Origin: Gemmatimonadota bacterium
GTDB lineage: Bacteria > Gemmatimonadota > Gemmatimonadetes > Longimicrobiales > Gaopeijiaceae
DNA length: 64,000 nucleotides
Reading direction: 5' to 3'
Assembly (NCBI GenBank): GCA_022826565.1
Contig: JAJDUP010000013.1
Span: 62,001-126,000 of the forward strand
The stretch's first letter is position 1. Each line of letters opens with the position of its first letter. Both the position numbers and the translations under genes were made by a program. Shown one piece after another: positions 33,082 to 42,557 of the stretch. A model generated the notes under the pieces. That model was not told the origin of the DNA, searched no databases, and was given only the letters and a program-made list of their open reading frames with translations.

Positions 33082-36000
33082 CTAGGCGATATCCACAATA
33101 GCTAGGGCTACCTCTTCGTTTGTCGCCGCCATACGCCTCCGCTTGCCGATTCGCAGACGTTGCTGTTCGAAACGGTTCTCCAGCGCCCTCATTCGCCCCT
33201 CTGTTGCTTTCACAAGAGGTTGACGGCCCTTTACGATGTGCTTCTGTCTAGTGGATTCGAGGACGGCGATGCGTCGTTTGCGATGGGCGTCAAGGTTGCG
33301 TTGCTGGACATCGGCTCGATCCTGGTTCCTCGCAGCGATCTGAGTTTCCTGGGCTTCGAACTCATCGTAGAGCTCATCAAACAACTGAAGTGCCTTCCTG
33401 TATGCTTTGTCCAAGTCTACAGTATTACGCCCCTCGATCCAATCCGCGCCCTCCGTTACCGCGGCTACGGCTATCCGTTCAGCCAGTTCCGGCGACACCC
33501 GATCCGTTTCGTCAGTTAGTCGTGTTGCCGCGTACGCAAGACGCTCCGTGTTCTGTAACCCTCGAAACGACCAGCGCGAAACTGCCAACAAGTAGAGGCC
33601 ACGTTCTATTGAATCCCCTACGCGTCTATGATCAATACTCAGGGAGACTGCTGGCGTAATATCGCGTTCCCGATCGTTGTGAGCCTTCGCCATTCGGACC
33701 AGGGGGTGGAACTGCGAGACGACTTCCTCCGATCCAGCAGTGTCGGCATGAACTACAGAGTTTTCGAATCGACATCGCACAGGCTTTCCAGTAGGCGAGG
33801 CCAAGCGACCCGTGTATGGTAAGTGGGCCTGTCTGACGTAGTCCTCCAGGTCTAGCCGCGCGCGATTGGACAATTGAACATCCACGACGCAGGGATCACG
33901 TCCCGTCTGGCGTAAAAGCGATCCCGTGTAATGCAGGCGTAGGTAATCCGACACATACCTCAAGAGATCTCGTCCAGTTATCCATCGGTGAAGCGCGCGC
34001 ACCTCGTGAATATGATTCAGAATGTAGTCACCGTAGGCGACCAGACTCGCGGCATCGTTCTCAAGTTGCTCTTCCATTTGCCGCTTCATCTGGAGGGCGA
34101 GCGCCGTCTGCTCAATGCGGTCAACCTGCTGTTTCGGTGTCAGGCGCTGTGATATCAAATCACGCTCCAACTTGCGAATCTCATCGCCGAGAATCGCGTC
34201 GAAATCTCCGAGTGCACTACGGCACAAGTCCAGTTTATCGTACAAGCGCTCGTAGATCCGCGAGTCAATGGTGTCGTCGTACAGGATATTGATTATCTCG
34301 ACCTTCGGCGACGCCTGGCCGAGTCGGTCGATGCGACCGATGCGCTGCTCGATCCGCATTGGATTCCATGGGAGATCGTAGTTGATCACAACCCATGAGA
34401 ATTGCAGGTCAACACCCTCCCCACCAACTTCTGAGGACAGCAGGACGTTTGCCCCTGCGCGCGCGCGGAAGCGTCTGATCGTCTCGTCTTTGGGTTGCCT
34501 CTGTCCACCCATCAGCACCGCGCACCGGATTCCGTCTTTTCCGAGGCGCTCGGCAAGATACCGCAGTGTTTCACGAAAAGTGGAAAACACTATGACCTTG
34601 TCGTTTGGATGCTGCCGTAGGAACTGCCGAAGTATGTCCCGCAGGCGAGAGTACTTGGTATCGTTGGCGACGAGGTCGGCGAGGTCGACAGCGGTAGAGG
34701 ATTCCATCACGATGTGCTGGACAAGCGGACCGAGTTCGCTGCGCACCGTGTCATCATGCACACCACCGGTGAGAGTGGCCTCCTCGAGCTCGACATACTT
34801 TCGTTGCCAACAACGCAGTGATGCGGCCATACTGCTCGTCATTTGCCGCTGCGGTTGTGCCAGAAGAAAGCGCTCGTTGGTCCATCGTTCCTGGGCGTAT
34901 TCAATCACGCTATTGGTGACAAGCTGATAGAATCGCTGCTCGGCGGGGTGGAGGTCTACCAACTCCAGTGTCGGGTTGCGAATTACTCTCTTCTCCTTGA
35001 CGTCTCTCTTGCGTGTTCGTGTCACTACATGTGCCAGGAGATTGACCGTTTCCAGATGATAGGCAAGTTTGCTACGGACATCGCGGCGCTTCGTTGCCTC
35101 TTCTGCCATCTTGCTTGTCAAGATCATCTGAAGTTGCCGGTTGTTTCGAAGGAGTGAGTGCATCTCGGCTTGCTCAAGGAGTTCGCGGAGATCCTGCGGG
35201 TCGAAGTTGCGGCTCAACACCAAGTCGCGTGCCTTTACCAAGGGCTTGTTCGCTGCGAGAATGCGGTCGAATGCCCTATGATCCGTGAAGCTGTTGGGAT
35301 CGAGGAGGCGAAGCAGAGAATGAAGGTCGTCATTACGGTTGTGGATCGGTGTTGCCGTCAGAAAAACAGCATACTCGGATACGTCCCGTGTCAGGCGACC
35401 AAGAAGGTGGTTTTGGGTAACCTGATTGCGAAGATGGTGGGCTTCGTCGATAACGAGCAAGTCTATTAGCCGATCCTCGTGTTCCTCCGACTGGAGGAAA
35501 CGGGCGAGGTCAGCTGCGGCAGAACCCGTTCGAAAGCGGTTCTCCCAGTGTTGTGGCGGGCGAAGTCCCTGGATGCTCGCGACGATTGCAAAGCCGCGGG
35601 AGTGGGATGGACGGTCTCTAAGCTTCGTCAACGTCTCACGGGCGTCACAGATTTGCGCATCCACACCGAACTTGGCCAAAAGCTCGTAGCGCCATTTCTC
35701 GCGTAGCGCGGCCGGGCAGAGCACCAAGAGCCGACGCATATCGAAACGGCTGCGGAGTTCAGTCCAAATCAGGCCAGCCTCGATCGTCTTTCCCAGACCG
35801 ACCTCGTCGGCGACGAGAATTCGGTTCGAGGGCGAATCCAGTATCTTCAATACCGGTTTGAATTGGAAAGCGTAGAAGTCGGTGTTTGTGATCTCCATGC
35901 TGTAGATCATGTCTTCCAGTCGCCCAGAGAGCTTGACATGGGTAAGTGTGCGTCGAAGATCGACGGGGCGACCCAGCTTCTTGTCCTTCAGCATGTCAAG

Positions 36001-36171
36001 GGGTGACAACTGATCAGGGACCGGCTGCAGTTGGTGCTCTGGTATCCATCGGGTTGTGTCGGGGAACTGCACTTGAACGAGAACTCGTGCGGCGCGCTGG
36101 CGCTCCCTGCCAGTAAGGACGCCGATGCGTGTTGGGTCGTTGATCAAGTGGACGCGTGTTGCTTCGGTCAT
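33082..36171 (-). CDS. SNF2/RapA-like helicase of a putative defence pair
   Basis: 1029-aa superfamily 2 ATPase. Motifs are ILVADEVGLGKTIEAGLIW (I), VLCPAALREKW (Ia), LLVIDEAHHLRN (II), VFLTATPIHN (III), VIVFSTFRETLRYL (IV), LLSSEVGGEGVDLQ (V) and MRIEQRIGRIDRLGQ (VI). The C-terminal ~350 residues are helical and have no nuclease motif I can see. The overall shape resembles RapA-type and phage-defence SNF2 proteins. It is the first gene of the pair with the Hsp70-like ATPase. Codon use is visibly AT-richer than in the flanking genes. Confidence 0.85.
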   Translation of the reverse strand: MTEATRVHLINDPTRIGVLTGRERQRAARVLVQVQFPDTTRWIPEHQLQPVPDQLSPLDMLKDKKLGRPVDLRRTLTHVKLSGRLEDMIYSMEITNTDFYAFQFKPVLKILDSPSNRILVADEVGLGKTIEAGLIWTELRSRFDMRRLLVLCPAALREKWRYELLAKFGVDAQICDARETLTKLRDRPSHSRGFAIVASIQGLRPPQHWENRFRTGSAAADLARFLQSEEHEDRLIDLLVIDEAHHLRNQVTQNHLLGRLTRDVSEYAVFLTATPIHNRNDDLHSLLRLLDPNSFTDHRAFDRILAANKPLVKARDLVLSRNFDPQDLRELLEQAEMHSLLRNNRQLQMILTSKMAEEATKRRDVRSKLAYHLETVNLLAHVVTRTRKRDVKEKRVIRNPTLELVDLHPAEQRFYQLVTNSVIEYAQERWTNERFLLAQPQRQMTSSMAASLRCWQRKYVELEEATLTGGVHDDTVRSELGPLVQHIVMESSTAVDLADLVANDTKYSRLRDILRQFLRQHPNDKVIVFSTFRETLRYLAERLGKDGIRCAVLMGGQRQPKDETIRRFRARAGANVLLSSEVGGEGVDLQFSWVVINYDLPWNPMRIEQRIGRIDRLGQASPKVEIINILYDDTIDSRIYERLYDKLDLCRSALGDFDAILGDEIRKLERDLISQRLTPKQQVDRIEQTALALQMKRQMEEQLENDAASLVAYGDYILNHIHEVRALHRWITGRDLLRYVSDYLRLHYTGSLLRQTGRDPCVVDVQLSNRARLDLEDYVRQAHLPYTGRLASPTGKPVRCRFENSVVHADTAGSEEVVSQFHPLVRMAKAHNDRERDITPAVSLSIDHRRVGDSIERGLYLLAVSRWSFRGLQNTERLAYAATRLTDETDRVSPELAERIAVAAVTEGADWIEGRNTVDLDKAYRKALQLFDELYDEFEAQETQIAARNQDRADVQQRNLDAHRKRRIAVLESTRQKHIVKGRQPLVKATEGRMRALENRFEQQRLRIGKRRRMAATNEEVALAIVDIA

Positions 36172-36767
36172 TCGATGTAGCTGTGAGGCGTCAGTCGGGG
36201 CCGCGGATGTGAACTATGGACGGGTCAGACTTGGATTCTCGGGAGCATCCCTTGGGCATCGTGCCAAGGAGAAGCTACTACTTGGGGCACTGGGGAGCGA
36301 GTCGTCCACCCAAGTCGGCGGGACGCGCCGGCGCCTTGGCCCTACGGGTCCGAGGCGAGAGGCAGGAGCTGTGGACTCGGGACTTCGCGCGGAAACCTAC
36401 CAGGCGCCGCCGGTCGGCTCAAGCGATTTGGTGGCCACCCACGGGCGTCGGAACGGTCAGGTGATCGCCGCCATTTGCCGTACGGCAGGGTGCTGTAAAG
36501 TCTGGTTGTCACAATGTAATCCGCACATTACATGGAGGGCCGCAGGATGCCGGTGGGCCCCATGCCCCACCTTTGCACCGTCGCGATCAGCGCGACCATC
36601 CTCCCGTCCCCGCTCCCACGCGGTCGATCCGTTGGGCGGCCCACCCGGCCCGCGCGGCCCTGGTCGCCCTCTATCCCCTCAAGCAAACATCCCCGGAGCA
36701 CCTTGTTCACGGCGGGGCAGGATAACATCCTTCACGGCAGGAAGTCACCGCAGACGGGAGGCCCGCA
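36172..36767. other. 600-bp intergenic region without a supported gene
   Basis: This divergent gap separates the SNF2 gene from the gene at 36768. It contains dispersed element copy 5. I see no protein-like frame or RNA gene in the rest. Confidence 0.5.
36493..36532 (+). repeat. dispersed ATGTAA element, copy 5
   Basis: CTGTAAAG at columns 1-8, TCA at 17-19, ATGTAA at 22-27 and ATTACA at 35-40. It lies 236 bp before the start at 36768 and 321 bp from the start of the SNF2 gene. Confidence 0.5.
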
Positions 36768-39014
36768 ATGTCACGTTGGAAGACGATCAGGAAGATCGCC
36801 CGCGGTGTCCTCGGCATGGGGCTGACCTTCGGCGCTCTGGGCGGGGCGTTGTTCTCTCTGGTCGCCCTGGTGAGTACGGTGTTCTTCCCCGGTGGGGAGG
36901 ATGATCTCGGGTTCATGATCATCGCAGGGGCCGTATGGGGCGGTGCGATCGGTGCCAGCTTCTCGGCAATCCTGGCGATTGCAGCGGGTGGCCGCTCGCT
37001 GGACGAGCTTTCCTACCGGCGGGTCGCAACGGTGGGCGTGATCGGCGGCCTCGTGCTGGCGGGAGTGATTGTGGGCGCCTCCTGGGGGGACTGGCCCAAC
37101 TGGAACGCCGTCGTCCCGTTCAGCATCCTGCCGCTCCTTGGTGCCGGAGCAGGCACGGCCAGCCTGCTGGTGGCCCGGAAGGCGGGACGAGCATTGCGCT
37201 CTGGCGAGGAAACGGGTTCCCTGCTCGTCAGCGTCGCCGTGGCCCTTGCTTTGTCCGGTGGCATTCGAGTTTCCGCCAGCGCCCAGGTGGTTCGGGGCCG
37301 CCTGGTAGAAGAAGCCGACAAATCGGGCATCGGTGGAGCCATGATGAGCCTGGTGGACCGGAACGGTGTCCGGTTGTCACGGGTCCTTTCCGGCGACGGC
37401 GGGCGCTTCGAACTGAGCACGCTCAGGCCTGGCAACTACCGGCTTCGGGCGGACCGCATTGGTTACGAGACGAGCTTCTCCGACTATTTCGACCTCGCCT
37501 CCGGCGACACGCTCTCGCTGCGGATGGCCACCACAGTGAAGGCGGTTTCGCTCGAGGGCATCCTGGCGGAGGGAGACCGCCGCTGCAGATTGAGGCCCGA
37601 AGAGGGTCTCGCTGTGACTCGTGTCTGGGACGAAGCCCGCAAGGCCCTCGCCGCCGCCCAATGGACGCTGGAGCGGGGCTACTACCGCTACGAGATGATG
37701 GGGATCAGGCGGCGGCTGGACCGCGAAGGGCGCCATGTCGTCTCCGAAGACCGCAGCTACCAGGGGGGTTATCACCGGGCCCCGTTTGTGTCTATCCCGG
37801 CCCAGGACCTCATCGAGAGAGGATTCGCACAACTCTCCCCCAGCGAGTCGGTATACTGGGCTCCCGACGCGGATGTCCTGCTGTCCGACCATTTCCTCGA
37901 CACGCACTGTTTCCGCCTCGGTGCCGACGACGAAGACCGGTCGGGAATGATCGGCCTCGAGTTCGAGCCCGTGCCGGGACGCAACCTGCCCGAGATTGCA
38001 GGCACTCTGTGGGTGCACCGCGAAACCGCGCATCTGGAAGGTCTGGACTACCGCTACCGCAACCTGAACCTGCCAGATGCGCTTTCAGGTGCGGACCCCG
38101 GTGGCACGGTGCAGTTCCGGGGTATGCCCAACGGAACCTGGATCGTCGATTCCTGGCGGATTCGCATGCCCTGGGCAGAGACCGGAATGACCCAGTTCCA
38201 GGGGCGCATCACGACGACCCTGGAGGGGATCATTGTCGAGGGTGGCGACGTGCTCAGGGTTCATGGAGCCGATGGGATGGCGTCGGAGGCCAGTCAGAGA
38301 GGGCGCATCGCCGGGAGCGTCTTCGACAGCCTGGGTGCAGCCCTGCCGGACGCACGCGTGTTCGTGGAGGGCACGGAGATCGAGGCAGCCAGCGGTCGTG
38401 ACGGGAGATTCGAACTGGCCGACCTCGACCCCGGGATGTACTCGGTGAACTTCGCGTATCCCTACATGGAGCGATACTCCTTTCGCCCTGAGCCGTTCGA
38501 GGTGGAGATAACGGAAGCGAATGATACTCCGGTCCAGATCAACTTCGCCGCACCGAGGATCGGCCGTATTCTCGACAGTCTGTGCCGCGACGTGCAACAG
38601 CCGAGAGAAGGAGCGATTCTGCCCGGAGGCGACTATCTTCGTCATCAGGGTATCCTGGTTGGTCAGGTGTCCGATGCAGTCGGCGACCCGTTGCCCGGGG
38701 CCCGGGTCCGCATTGTCGCCATCGAGTTCTACCTCTCGTCACTGGCGAGCAAGCACCTTCGGATCACGCGGTTGGGGTCGGCATGGGGCGGCGTCACCGT
38801 GACAACCGACTCCGAGGGGTACTATCGAGCTTGCTGGATTCCCGTCGACATCCGCCTCCACGTCGCGGTGCTGGAGCCCGGCCAGGAACTCGATCCCAAC
38901 ACGCTGGAGGCGGCCTACACCATGGACGAATTGATCGCCTTGCGTGAGGAGAGGGTCGTCATCCACGCTGGCACGGGCTACCAGACCCTGAACCTGCGCG
39001 TCCAACCGAAGTGA
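36768..39014 (+). CDS. membrane protein fused to carboxypeptidase-regulatory-like domains
   Basis: 748 aa. Residues ~1-150 hold four membrane helices (GVLGMGLTFGALGGALFSLVAL, AVWGGAIGASFSAILAIAAG, VGVIGGLVLAGVIVGASWG, ILPLLGAGAGTASLLVARK). At ~165-185 a stretch like a signal peptide (LLVSVAVALALSGGIRVSASAQ) leads into a secreted protein. That part has three Cna/carboxypeptidase-regulatory-like domains (VVRGRLVEE...GRFELSTLRPGNYRLRADR; GSVFDSLGAALPDARV...GRFELADLDPGMYSV; GQVSDAVGDPLPGARV). A separate domain lies between the first and second. It looks like two neighbouring genes joined in frame. Confidence 0.7.
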   Translation: MSRWKTIRKIARGVLGMGLTFGALGGALFSLVALVSTVFFPGGEDDLGFMIIAGAVWGGAIGASFSAILAIAAGGRSLDELSYRRVATVGVIGGLVLAGVIVGASWGDWPNWNAVVPFSILPLLGAGAGTASLLVARKAGRALRSGEETGSLLVSVAVALALSGGIRVSASAQVVRGRLVEEADKSGIGGAMMSLVDRNGVRLSRVLSGDGGRFELSTLRPGNYRLRADRIGYETSFSDYFDLASGDTLSLRMATTVKAVSLEGILAEGDRRCRLRPEEGLAVTRVWDEARKALAAAQWTLERGYYRYEMMGIRRRLDREGRHVVSEDRSYQGGYHRAPFVSIPAQDLIERGFAQLSPSESVYWAPDADVLLSDHFLDTHCFRLGADDEDRSGMIGLEFEPVPGRNLPEIAGTLWVHRETAHLEGLDYRYRNLNLPDALSGADPGGTVQFRGMPNGTWIVDSWRIRMPWAETGMTQFQGRITTTLEGIIVEGGDVLRVHGADGMASEASQRGRIAGSVFDSLGAALPDARVFVEGTEIEAASGRDGRFELADLDPGMYSVNFAYPYMERYSFRPEPFEVEITEANDTPVQINFAAPRIGRILDSLCRDVQQPREGAILPGGDYLRHQGILVGQVSDAVGDPLPGARVRIVAIEFYLSSLASKHLRITRLGSAWGGVTVTTDSEGYYRACWIPVDIRLHVAVLEPGQELDPNTLEAAYTMDELIALREERVVIHAGTGYQTLNLRVQPK

Positions 39015-39122
39015 TGCACGTGGGCGGCTGAAGCGTGTCGTGGCGCCGTCACGGACAAGACGCCAGGGCGTGTCCGGACTCGGGTGGCGGCGATGTTACC
39101 TGCCGAGGCTGCCCACCCCCCG

Positions 39123-40337
39123 CTACCACCGGAACCAGAACCGCCGCCACAGCTGCCGCTGGCGCTCCTGGAATACCTCCTTGCGGTCGCCCGTGCGGTC
39201 GACCGGCCGAATCCAGAAGCGGCAGCCCATCGGCCCGAACGCCTCGGTCCTGGAGGCCCCGGTCGCATGGAACGGCTGCGTGACCCGCAGAAACTCCGCC
39301 GGCGCGTAGACGCGCCCGTCCTCGACTCCCGCGGCGTGCCTGGCCGCCTCGCGGTCGCTCCGGGTCCGGTGCGCGGGCGCGGTCTTGAAGATCCGCAGTC
39401 CCGCGTCCATCAGCTCGATCCGGAAGAGGTACTCGGGGTTGCCGTCTCCATCCAGCCAGCAGGGCGGGGGATCGATTCCGCTGCCCGCGCGCAGTTGCTC
39501 GAGCTGCGCCTCACGGTACTCGGCGCGGCCGACCGCATCGTCGCGCTCGCGCTCCGCGTCCCAGACCCGGCTCCGCAGCGTGTCCTCCCGAAAGCGGCTC
39601 TCATTCAGCCCGGCGCGCAGAGAATCGACCAGGGAATCGGGATCCGCGAATATCTGCTCCCTTGCGGCCCGGAGTTCCCGGTCCAGCGTCCCGATCGTCC
39701 TGCGGGCCGCCTCCAGCGAATCGCGCAGCCCGGCCGCCTGCGCGGCCTGATCGACGATGGCCTCGGCCTCTTCCGGCGTCATGCCGTTCGGGCCCGCAAT
39801 CCCTTTGCGCAGCTGCTCGGCCACCCGTTCCGCCTCGGCAAGACGTCGTCCCAGCGAATCCCTCGACGCGGTCGCCTCCTGCAACCGCCGTGCGCTGCCG
39901 GCCGCTGCCTGCTGCAGCGAGTCACGCTCGGCCGCGAGGCGGGCCGTGCGGTCGAACGCCTCGCCCTCCACTCCCTGGCCTGCCAGCAGCGAGTCCGCTT
40001 CCGCGGCGCGCACTCTCGCCCGGTCGCGCTCTCGTTCGGCAACCTCGGCCTGGGCGTGCAGCGCCTCGACCGTGTCGCGGAGCTGCCGGGCGTATTCGTA
40101 CCAGGCGTCGGCGTTGCCCCAGGAGCTGGTCTCGGTGTTCAGCATCTCCCGGGTGATCTGCAGGTCGACTCTGGCGGTGTCCAGCTGGGCCGTGGCCGTG
40201 TCGCGCTGGTCCTGCTCGAAGCGGAGGAGAACCGCGCATACGAGCAGCAGAATGAACACGACGATGCTGAAGGTCTCGGCCAGGGTGAGGCCCAGCGTCA
40301 GTCCCTTGCGGTAGTGCTTGCGCTCGGCCGGCAGCAT
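39123..40337 (-). CDS. TM-coiled-coil protein, fourth gene of the membrane operon
   Basis: 404 aa. One helix near the N-terminus (LTLGLTLAETFSIVVFILLLVC) is followed by ~220 residues of coiled coil (DQRDTATAQLDTARVDLQITREML onwards). A globular C-terminal domain begins at PPCWLDGDGNPEYLFRIELMD and ends CRFWIRPVDRTGDRKEVFQERQ. The topology (TM, stalk, end domain) resembles MotB/ZorB, but no OmpA peptidoglycan motif is seen. GGGAGAG lies before its ATG, 16 bp after the ZorA-like gene. It is the last gene of the operon. Family not recognised. Confidence 0.7.
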   Translation of the reverse strand: MLPAERKHYRKGLTLGLTLAETFSIVVFILLLVCAVLLRFEQDQRDTATAQLDTARVDLQITREMLNTETSSWGNADAWYEYARQLRDTVEALHAQAEVAERERDRARVRAAEADSLLAGQGVEGEAFDRTARLAAERDSLQQAAAGSARRLQEATASRDSLGRRLAEAERVAEQLRKGIAGPNGMTPEEAEAIVDQAAQAAGLRDSLEAARRTIGTLDRELRAAREQIFADPDSLVDSLRAGLNESRFREDTLRSRVWDAERERDDAVGRAEYREAQLEQLRAGSGIDPPPCWLDGDGNPEYLFRIELMDAGLRIFKTAPAHRTRSDREAARHAAGVEDGRVYAPAEFLRVTQPFHATGASRTEAFGPMGCRFWIRPVDRTGDRKEVFQERQRQLWRRFWFRW

Positions 40338-40353
40338 GGATCCGCTCTCCCGC

Positions 40354-41742
40354 TCAGAACCTGCGCCGGAACCCGGCCAGGCGCGTCAGCCCCCGCCGCA
40401 GTCCCGCGGTCGCGCGCCGCAGTCCCGCCAGCACCGGCCGGATTCGGTCGGTCGGCTTGCCTGCCGGCTCAGCGAACTCGCTCGCCGCCGCGGCCTTCCG
40501 CATCTCTCCCGACAACCCCCGGGTCTCGCGCCGGAAGTCCTCGACTTCGCCGGAGAGTGCTGTGGACAGGATACCGGCCGTCTCCGGAAGTCCGGCAAGC
40601 CCGTCGCTGGCAGCCCTGACGGACATCAGCAGCCCGTCGAGTTCGGCGTTCATGGCGGCCGCGCGGTCGCCGATGCCACGCGTCCCCTCGTGCAGCCGAT
40701 CGACCGCCTCCTTCCAGAGAGGCAGGACGTCGTCGCCGTCCACGGTGTCGGCGATGCCTGCCAGCGCCTCCATTGCCCTGTCCGCGCTGTGCTTCACGCC
40801 GGAAAGGGTTTTGCCGAGCGCGGACAACTCGGCGTTCGTGCCCTCGACTCCGCGCAGCGTGGCCTCGATGCGCTGCGCCGCAGGCCCCGCTGCCTCGCTG
40901 ATCCTGAACAGCGTGGCTTCCGCCTGGTCCAGTTGGGCCTGCGCGCGACCGAGGTGGCCGTCGAGCCCGGCCCGCACCGAGTCGAAATGCTCTCCGAGCG
41001 CGTGCGCCTGACCCTGCAACGCGGTCAGGGCGCCGTGGCTCGCACCGCACACGGCCGTCAACTCGTCCATCTCGCGGGTCAGTGACCGGGTCGCGCTGGC
41101 GATGTATCCTGCGTACTCGTCCAGCGCTTCGTAGGTCTCGGCAGTCTCCTTCGTGCGCTGCGCCACGGTGTCGGCCATCTCGCCGAGGCCGGCGGACGAG
41201 TCGCGGAACTTGTGAGCCATGATGTCGAGGTCGTCGCGCGCCCGGTCAAGGCTCTCCTTCATCCGTGCCACGGTCTCTTCGAGCTCGGACCTCGTGGTGT
41301 CGACAAGGTCGCCGGGCGACTCCTGTGACATCGTGAACCAGACGCGCCCCGCCAGTCCGACGATGGTCGTGAGAAGCGCGATTCCGAAGTTGCGGATGGA
41401 CCCGGTCGTGACGCCCGCACCACCCCCGGGGTCGCCCCAGTCGAAGGTGATCAGCGCGGCGACCAGGGCCGCAAAGGTGAAGAGGAGGCCCAGGTAATAG
41501 ATCGAGTCGCCCCTGGTGTCGCCGGGGACGTCGGCGTCGTCCACCGTGCGCTCGACGAAGACGCCATAGGCGACCATGCACAGCGCCAGCACCGACGCGA
41601 GCCACCACGCGCCAATGCCTAGAAGATTCCCGAACACGATGATCGCGCAGCCGATCCCCAGCACGATGAGCCAGGCGTCTCGGTGCTGCCTGCGTACCTC
41701 GGCGGATTGTGCGGCGGAGTGTTCCCGGAGAATGGGCCTCAT
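40354..41742 (-). CDS. MotA/TolQ/ZorA-like membrane protein with long coiled-coil tail
   Basis: 462 aa from the ATG at 41742. Four helices lie in the first ~145 residues (AWLIVLGIGCAIIVFGNLLGIG, ASVLALCMVAYGVFV, YYLGLLFTFAALVAALITF, NFGIALLTTIVGLAGRVWFTM). The last resembles the MotA/ExbB channel helix. About 300 residues of coiled coil follow (LEETVARMKESLDRARDDLDI onwards) and a basic C-terminus. ZorA of Zorya has this plan, a proton channel with a long cytoplasmic tail. The start overlaps the upstream stop by ATGA (41742-41739). The channel assignment is inferred. Confidence 0.7.
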   Translation of the reverse strand: MRPILREHSAAQSAEVRRQHRDAWLIVLGIGCAIIVFGNLLGIGAWWLASVLALCMVAYGVFVERTVDDADVPGDTRGDSIYYLGLLFTFAALVAALITFDWGDPGGGAGVTTGSIRNFGIALLTTIVGLAGRVWFTMSQESPGDLVDTTRSELEETVARMKESLDRARDDLDIMAHKFRDSSAGLGEMADTVAQRTKETAETYEALDEYAGYIASATRSLTREMDELTAVCGASHGALTALQGQAHALGEHFDSVRAGLDGHLGRAQAQLDQAEATLFRISEAAGPAAQRIEATLRGVEGTNAELSALGKTLSGVKHSADRAMEALAGIADTVDGDDVLPLWKEAVDRLHEGTRGIGDRAAAMNAELDGLLMSVRAASDGLAGLPETAGILSTALSGEVEDFRRETRGLSGEMRKAAAASEFAEPAGKPTDRIRPVLAGLRRATAGLRRGLTRLAGFRRRF

Positions 41743-42557
41743 CCTTCCACCATGATCCACCTTGGCCGGGCGAGGGGCGACGCTCCCTGATCGAGGAAGT
41801 AGTCCTCCCAGAAACGGCTCAAGGTCCCGCCCTGGATCCGACCGGCACTGCCCCGGCGCGCGAGCAGAAACACCGACACCTCCACTCCGGAGAGGTCCAC
41901 GCGCAGCGTCCCGTAGTCCGGGTTGCGGGAAAGCGGGCCGAATTCCACGGGGTCACGATAGAACGAGAGGCTCCTTGAGTTCTGGATCATGTCGGACACG
42001 ATCAGCACCTGTCGCGGGATGTCCGCCGCCCGGGGCTGGAACGTGGTTACCGCTGCAACCTGCACGCTCTCGAGGATCGGGGAGATCGAGTCGCCCTCGA
42101 CACTCAGCAGTGCGGACAGCGTCTGCCGGAGAGGCGCCAGGAACTCGTCCTGATAGCGCCGCTCGGCGCGCTGAGGATTGCCGGTCAATGAAGACACGGC
42201 ATCCGGATGCGCGGGCTTGCAGACCCTGAATACGGACCTCGTGCTGCCCCTGCCGGCCTGCCCGACCGTGAAGACGCGGATCTCGGCCGTTTCGGGGGCT
42301 CCGTTCTCGATTACTTCGAGGATGCGGGGCGCTCCCGAACCCTCCTGCACGTTCGTCAGGGTGTCCGAGGGGTCCACCAGGACCGCGATCTGCGCCGCGA
42401 ACTGCCCGTCCTCCGGACAGTTGTCGGCGTCGAAAGCGCGCTGCGGGCGCTGGCCCCGGACGAAGAGGGCGATCAGGATCAGCCCGGCTATCACCGCGAT
42501 GGCTACCCCGGCAAGGTTCTTCCGCTTCTTCGCCTGCCTCCGCGCATGCCGCCTCAT
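41739..42557 (-). CDS. single-TM VWA-like periplasmic protein
   Basis: 272 aa from the ATG at 42557. A basic N-terminus and one helix (LAGVAIAVIAGLILIALFV) place the rest outside the cytoplasm. AAQIAVLVDPSDTLT carries a D-x-S-x-T MIDAS-like motif and RQVLIVSDMIQNSRS the second Asp strand, as in von Willebrand A domains. Two cysteines (DNCPEDG, FRVCKPA) could form a disulfide. Start and stop overlap both neighbours by 4 bp (ATGA), so the operon is made as a unit. Confidence 0.7.
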   Translation of the reverse strand: MRRHARRQAKKRKNLAGVAIAVIAGLILIALFVRGQRPQRAFDADNCPEDGQFAAQIAVLVDPSDTLTNVQEGSGAPRILEVIENGAPETAEIRVFTVGQAGRGSTRSVFRVCKPAHPDAVSSLTGNPQRAERRYQDEFLAPLRQTLSALLSVEGDSISPILESVQVAAVTTFQPRAADIPRQVLIVSDMIQNSRSLSFYRDPVEFGPLSRNPDYGTLRVDLSGVEVSVFLLARRGSAGRIQGGTLSRFWEDYFLDQGASPLARPRWIMVEG

